Part shown: positions 63,344 to 64,000 of the stretch, piece after piece
Layout of the letters: each line of letters starts with the position of its first letter
How positions within the stretch are numbered: position 1 is the first letter of the stretch
NCBI GenBank assembly: GCA_030054145.1
Contig: JASGCK010000005.1
Span: 62,001 to 126,000 of the forward strand
Length of the DNA stretch: 64,000 bases
Source: Cytophagales bacterium
GTDB taxonomy: Bacteria; Pseudomonadota; Gammaproteobacteria; Burkholderiales; Burkholderiaceae_C
Reading direction: 5' to 3'
Translations under genes and position numbers: made by a program
Notes under the pieces: model-generated
What the model was told of the DNA's origin: nothing
Database searches by the model: none
Seen by the model: the letters and a program-made list of their open reading frames with translations, nothing else

Positions 63344-64000
63344 CCAACACCAAAACTCATCCGTCTGCGCAAACCAATTACCGCGATTACGCCGCGCCCC
63401 AGCGTGCAGATGCTGCGGACACCGTGCGCGCGTTTTATCAGATCAACCACACGATGCAGACGCTGGATTTTGTGCGTAGCAAAAAAGCACAATACCTTAG
63501 CTTCAAACAAGCCGTCATGACCCCGTGGGCGGCGCTCGATTTTTTAAACACCTTGGTAGACGACAGCGATCCCGATATCGCATTGCCGCAGTTAGACCAC
63601 TTGCTGCAAACGGCCGAAGCCATGCGTGCCAACGGCGAGCCCGACTGGATGGTGCTGACGGGCTTTATCCACGATTTGGGCAAAGTGCTATGCCTGTTTG
63701 GCGAGCCGCAGTGGGCGGTGGTGGGCGACACCTTTCCCGTGGGCTGCGCCTATTCAAACAAGATTGTGTATGCTGAATTTTTTGCATCAAACCCCGACAG
63801 CAAACGCGCCGAGCTGCAAACGCAGCTTGGCATTTACAGCGCCCACTGCGGCCTAGAGAACGTCCACATGAGCTGGGGGCACGATGAATATCTCTATCAC
63901 TTGATGCGCCCGCATTTGCCACTACCTGCGCTCTACATGATTCGCTTTCACAGCTTTTATGCATGGCATCGCGAGGGCGACTATCAACATCTTTGCAACG
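63340..64000 (+). CDS. Inositol oxygenase (myo-inositol oxygenase), cut by the window end
   Basis: Non-heme di-iron enzyme that cleaves myo-inositol to D-glucuronate. The 220 codons present match the family closely. Metal-ligand histidines and Asp are visible in [41 protein letters not shown] and [12 protein letters not shown], in the order known from the mammalian enzyme. The last Asp ligand would lie beyond the window. The ATG overlaps the stop of the dehydrogenase gene (ATGA). No signal peptide. The frame has no stop before the window edge. Confidence 0.93.
   Translation, partial: MTNTKTHPSAQTNYRDYAAPQRADAADTVRAFYQINHTMQTLDFVRSKKAQYLSFKQAVMTPWAALDFLNTLVDDSDPDIALPQLDHLLQTAEAMRANGEPDWMVLTGFIHDLGKVLCLFGEPQWAVVGDTFPVGCAYSNKIVYAEFFASNPDSKRAELQTQLGIYSAHCGLENVHMSWGHDEYLYHLMRPHLPLPALYMIRFHSFYAWHREGDYQHLCN

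Overview
The window looks like chromosomal DNA of a betaproteobacterium in the order Burkholderiales, most like Comamonadaceae. The evidence is gene content and order: a ctaC-ctaD-small assembly protein-ctaG-DUF2970-ctaE-surf1-ctaA-cyoE cytochrome oxidase locus, a torF-glnK-amtB nitrogen operon, neighbouring bioC-like/comF/trmL, and Mg-type HemB. The window is densely coding: no gene-free gap exceeds about 300 bases, and many genes overlap by ATGA. The core looks moderately GC-rich. Several accessory blocks (79-552, 24437-24901, 34438-36226, 46826-48096, 52444-54470) read visibly more AT-rich. I see no rRNA, tRNA, insertion sequence or CRISPR array.

Layout. 1-2661: the end of an unknown gene pair, hemB and a CorA-type ion channel. 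2645-11613: a minus-strand polyol (mannitol/sorbitol/arabinitol) operon. A binding protein, two permeases and an ATPase import the polyol, two dehydrogenases make a ketose, xylulokinase phosphorylates D-xylulose, and an AraC-type activator is encoded within the operon. 11614-14945: a chromene-carboxylate-isomerase-like protein divergent from an SDR, then mmsA and a small membrane protein. 15040-17755: torF-glnK-amtB behind a sigma-54 promoter, ending in an intrinsic terminator. 17853-24212: comM, pyrF, an EamA exporter and uvrA. 24402-24962: a lone PemK/MazF-type toxin gene under a near-perfect LexA box, divergent from uvrA. 24968-29275: a metallo-hydrolase, a TPR/GT41 glycosyltransferase and FadD. 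29402-32650: CorC-like protein, Lnt, DUF1289 and a second isomerase.

32654-44605 is the respiratory block: SCO, heme O and heme A synthases, SURF1, CtaG, small assembly proteins and oxidase subunits I-III. It is interrupted by an alpha/beta hydrolase and an Eco29kI-like restriction-modification pair. 44671-46815: bioC-like, comF and trmL. 46826-49005: toxin-antitoxin-like material, namely an unrecognised protein coupled to a PIN-domain protein, MaoC, and a vapB whose vapC is internally deleted. 49010-54470: an FAD-oxidoreductase/SelD fusion, a ROK kinase and a second restriction-modification pair (C5 methylase plus BsuBI/PstI-type nuclease). 54577-64000: a VTT-domain/mercuric-reductase-like fusion, a TauE exporter, mtgA, a TonB-like protein, an RNB exoribonuclease, rodA, a 3-hydroxyisobutyrate-dehydrogenase-like enzyme, and a myo-inositol oxygenase cut by the window edge.

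The most unusual structural feature is a family of about 55-65 bp palindromic repeats (arms beginning CCGTTCG and ending CGAACGG). Most copies lie inside protein genes without breaking the frame: uvrA twice, ctaA twice, the SCO-like gene, the bioC-like gene and the VTT/reductase fusion. Only one copy is intergenic (13026-13078). Other points to check are the SOS box on the toxin gene, the PIN-domain gene pair, the unexpected methylase/nuclease pairing at 52444-54470, and a bacterial inositol oxygenase.
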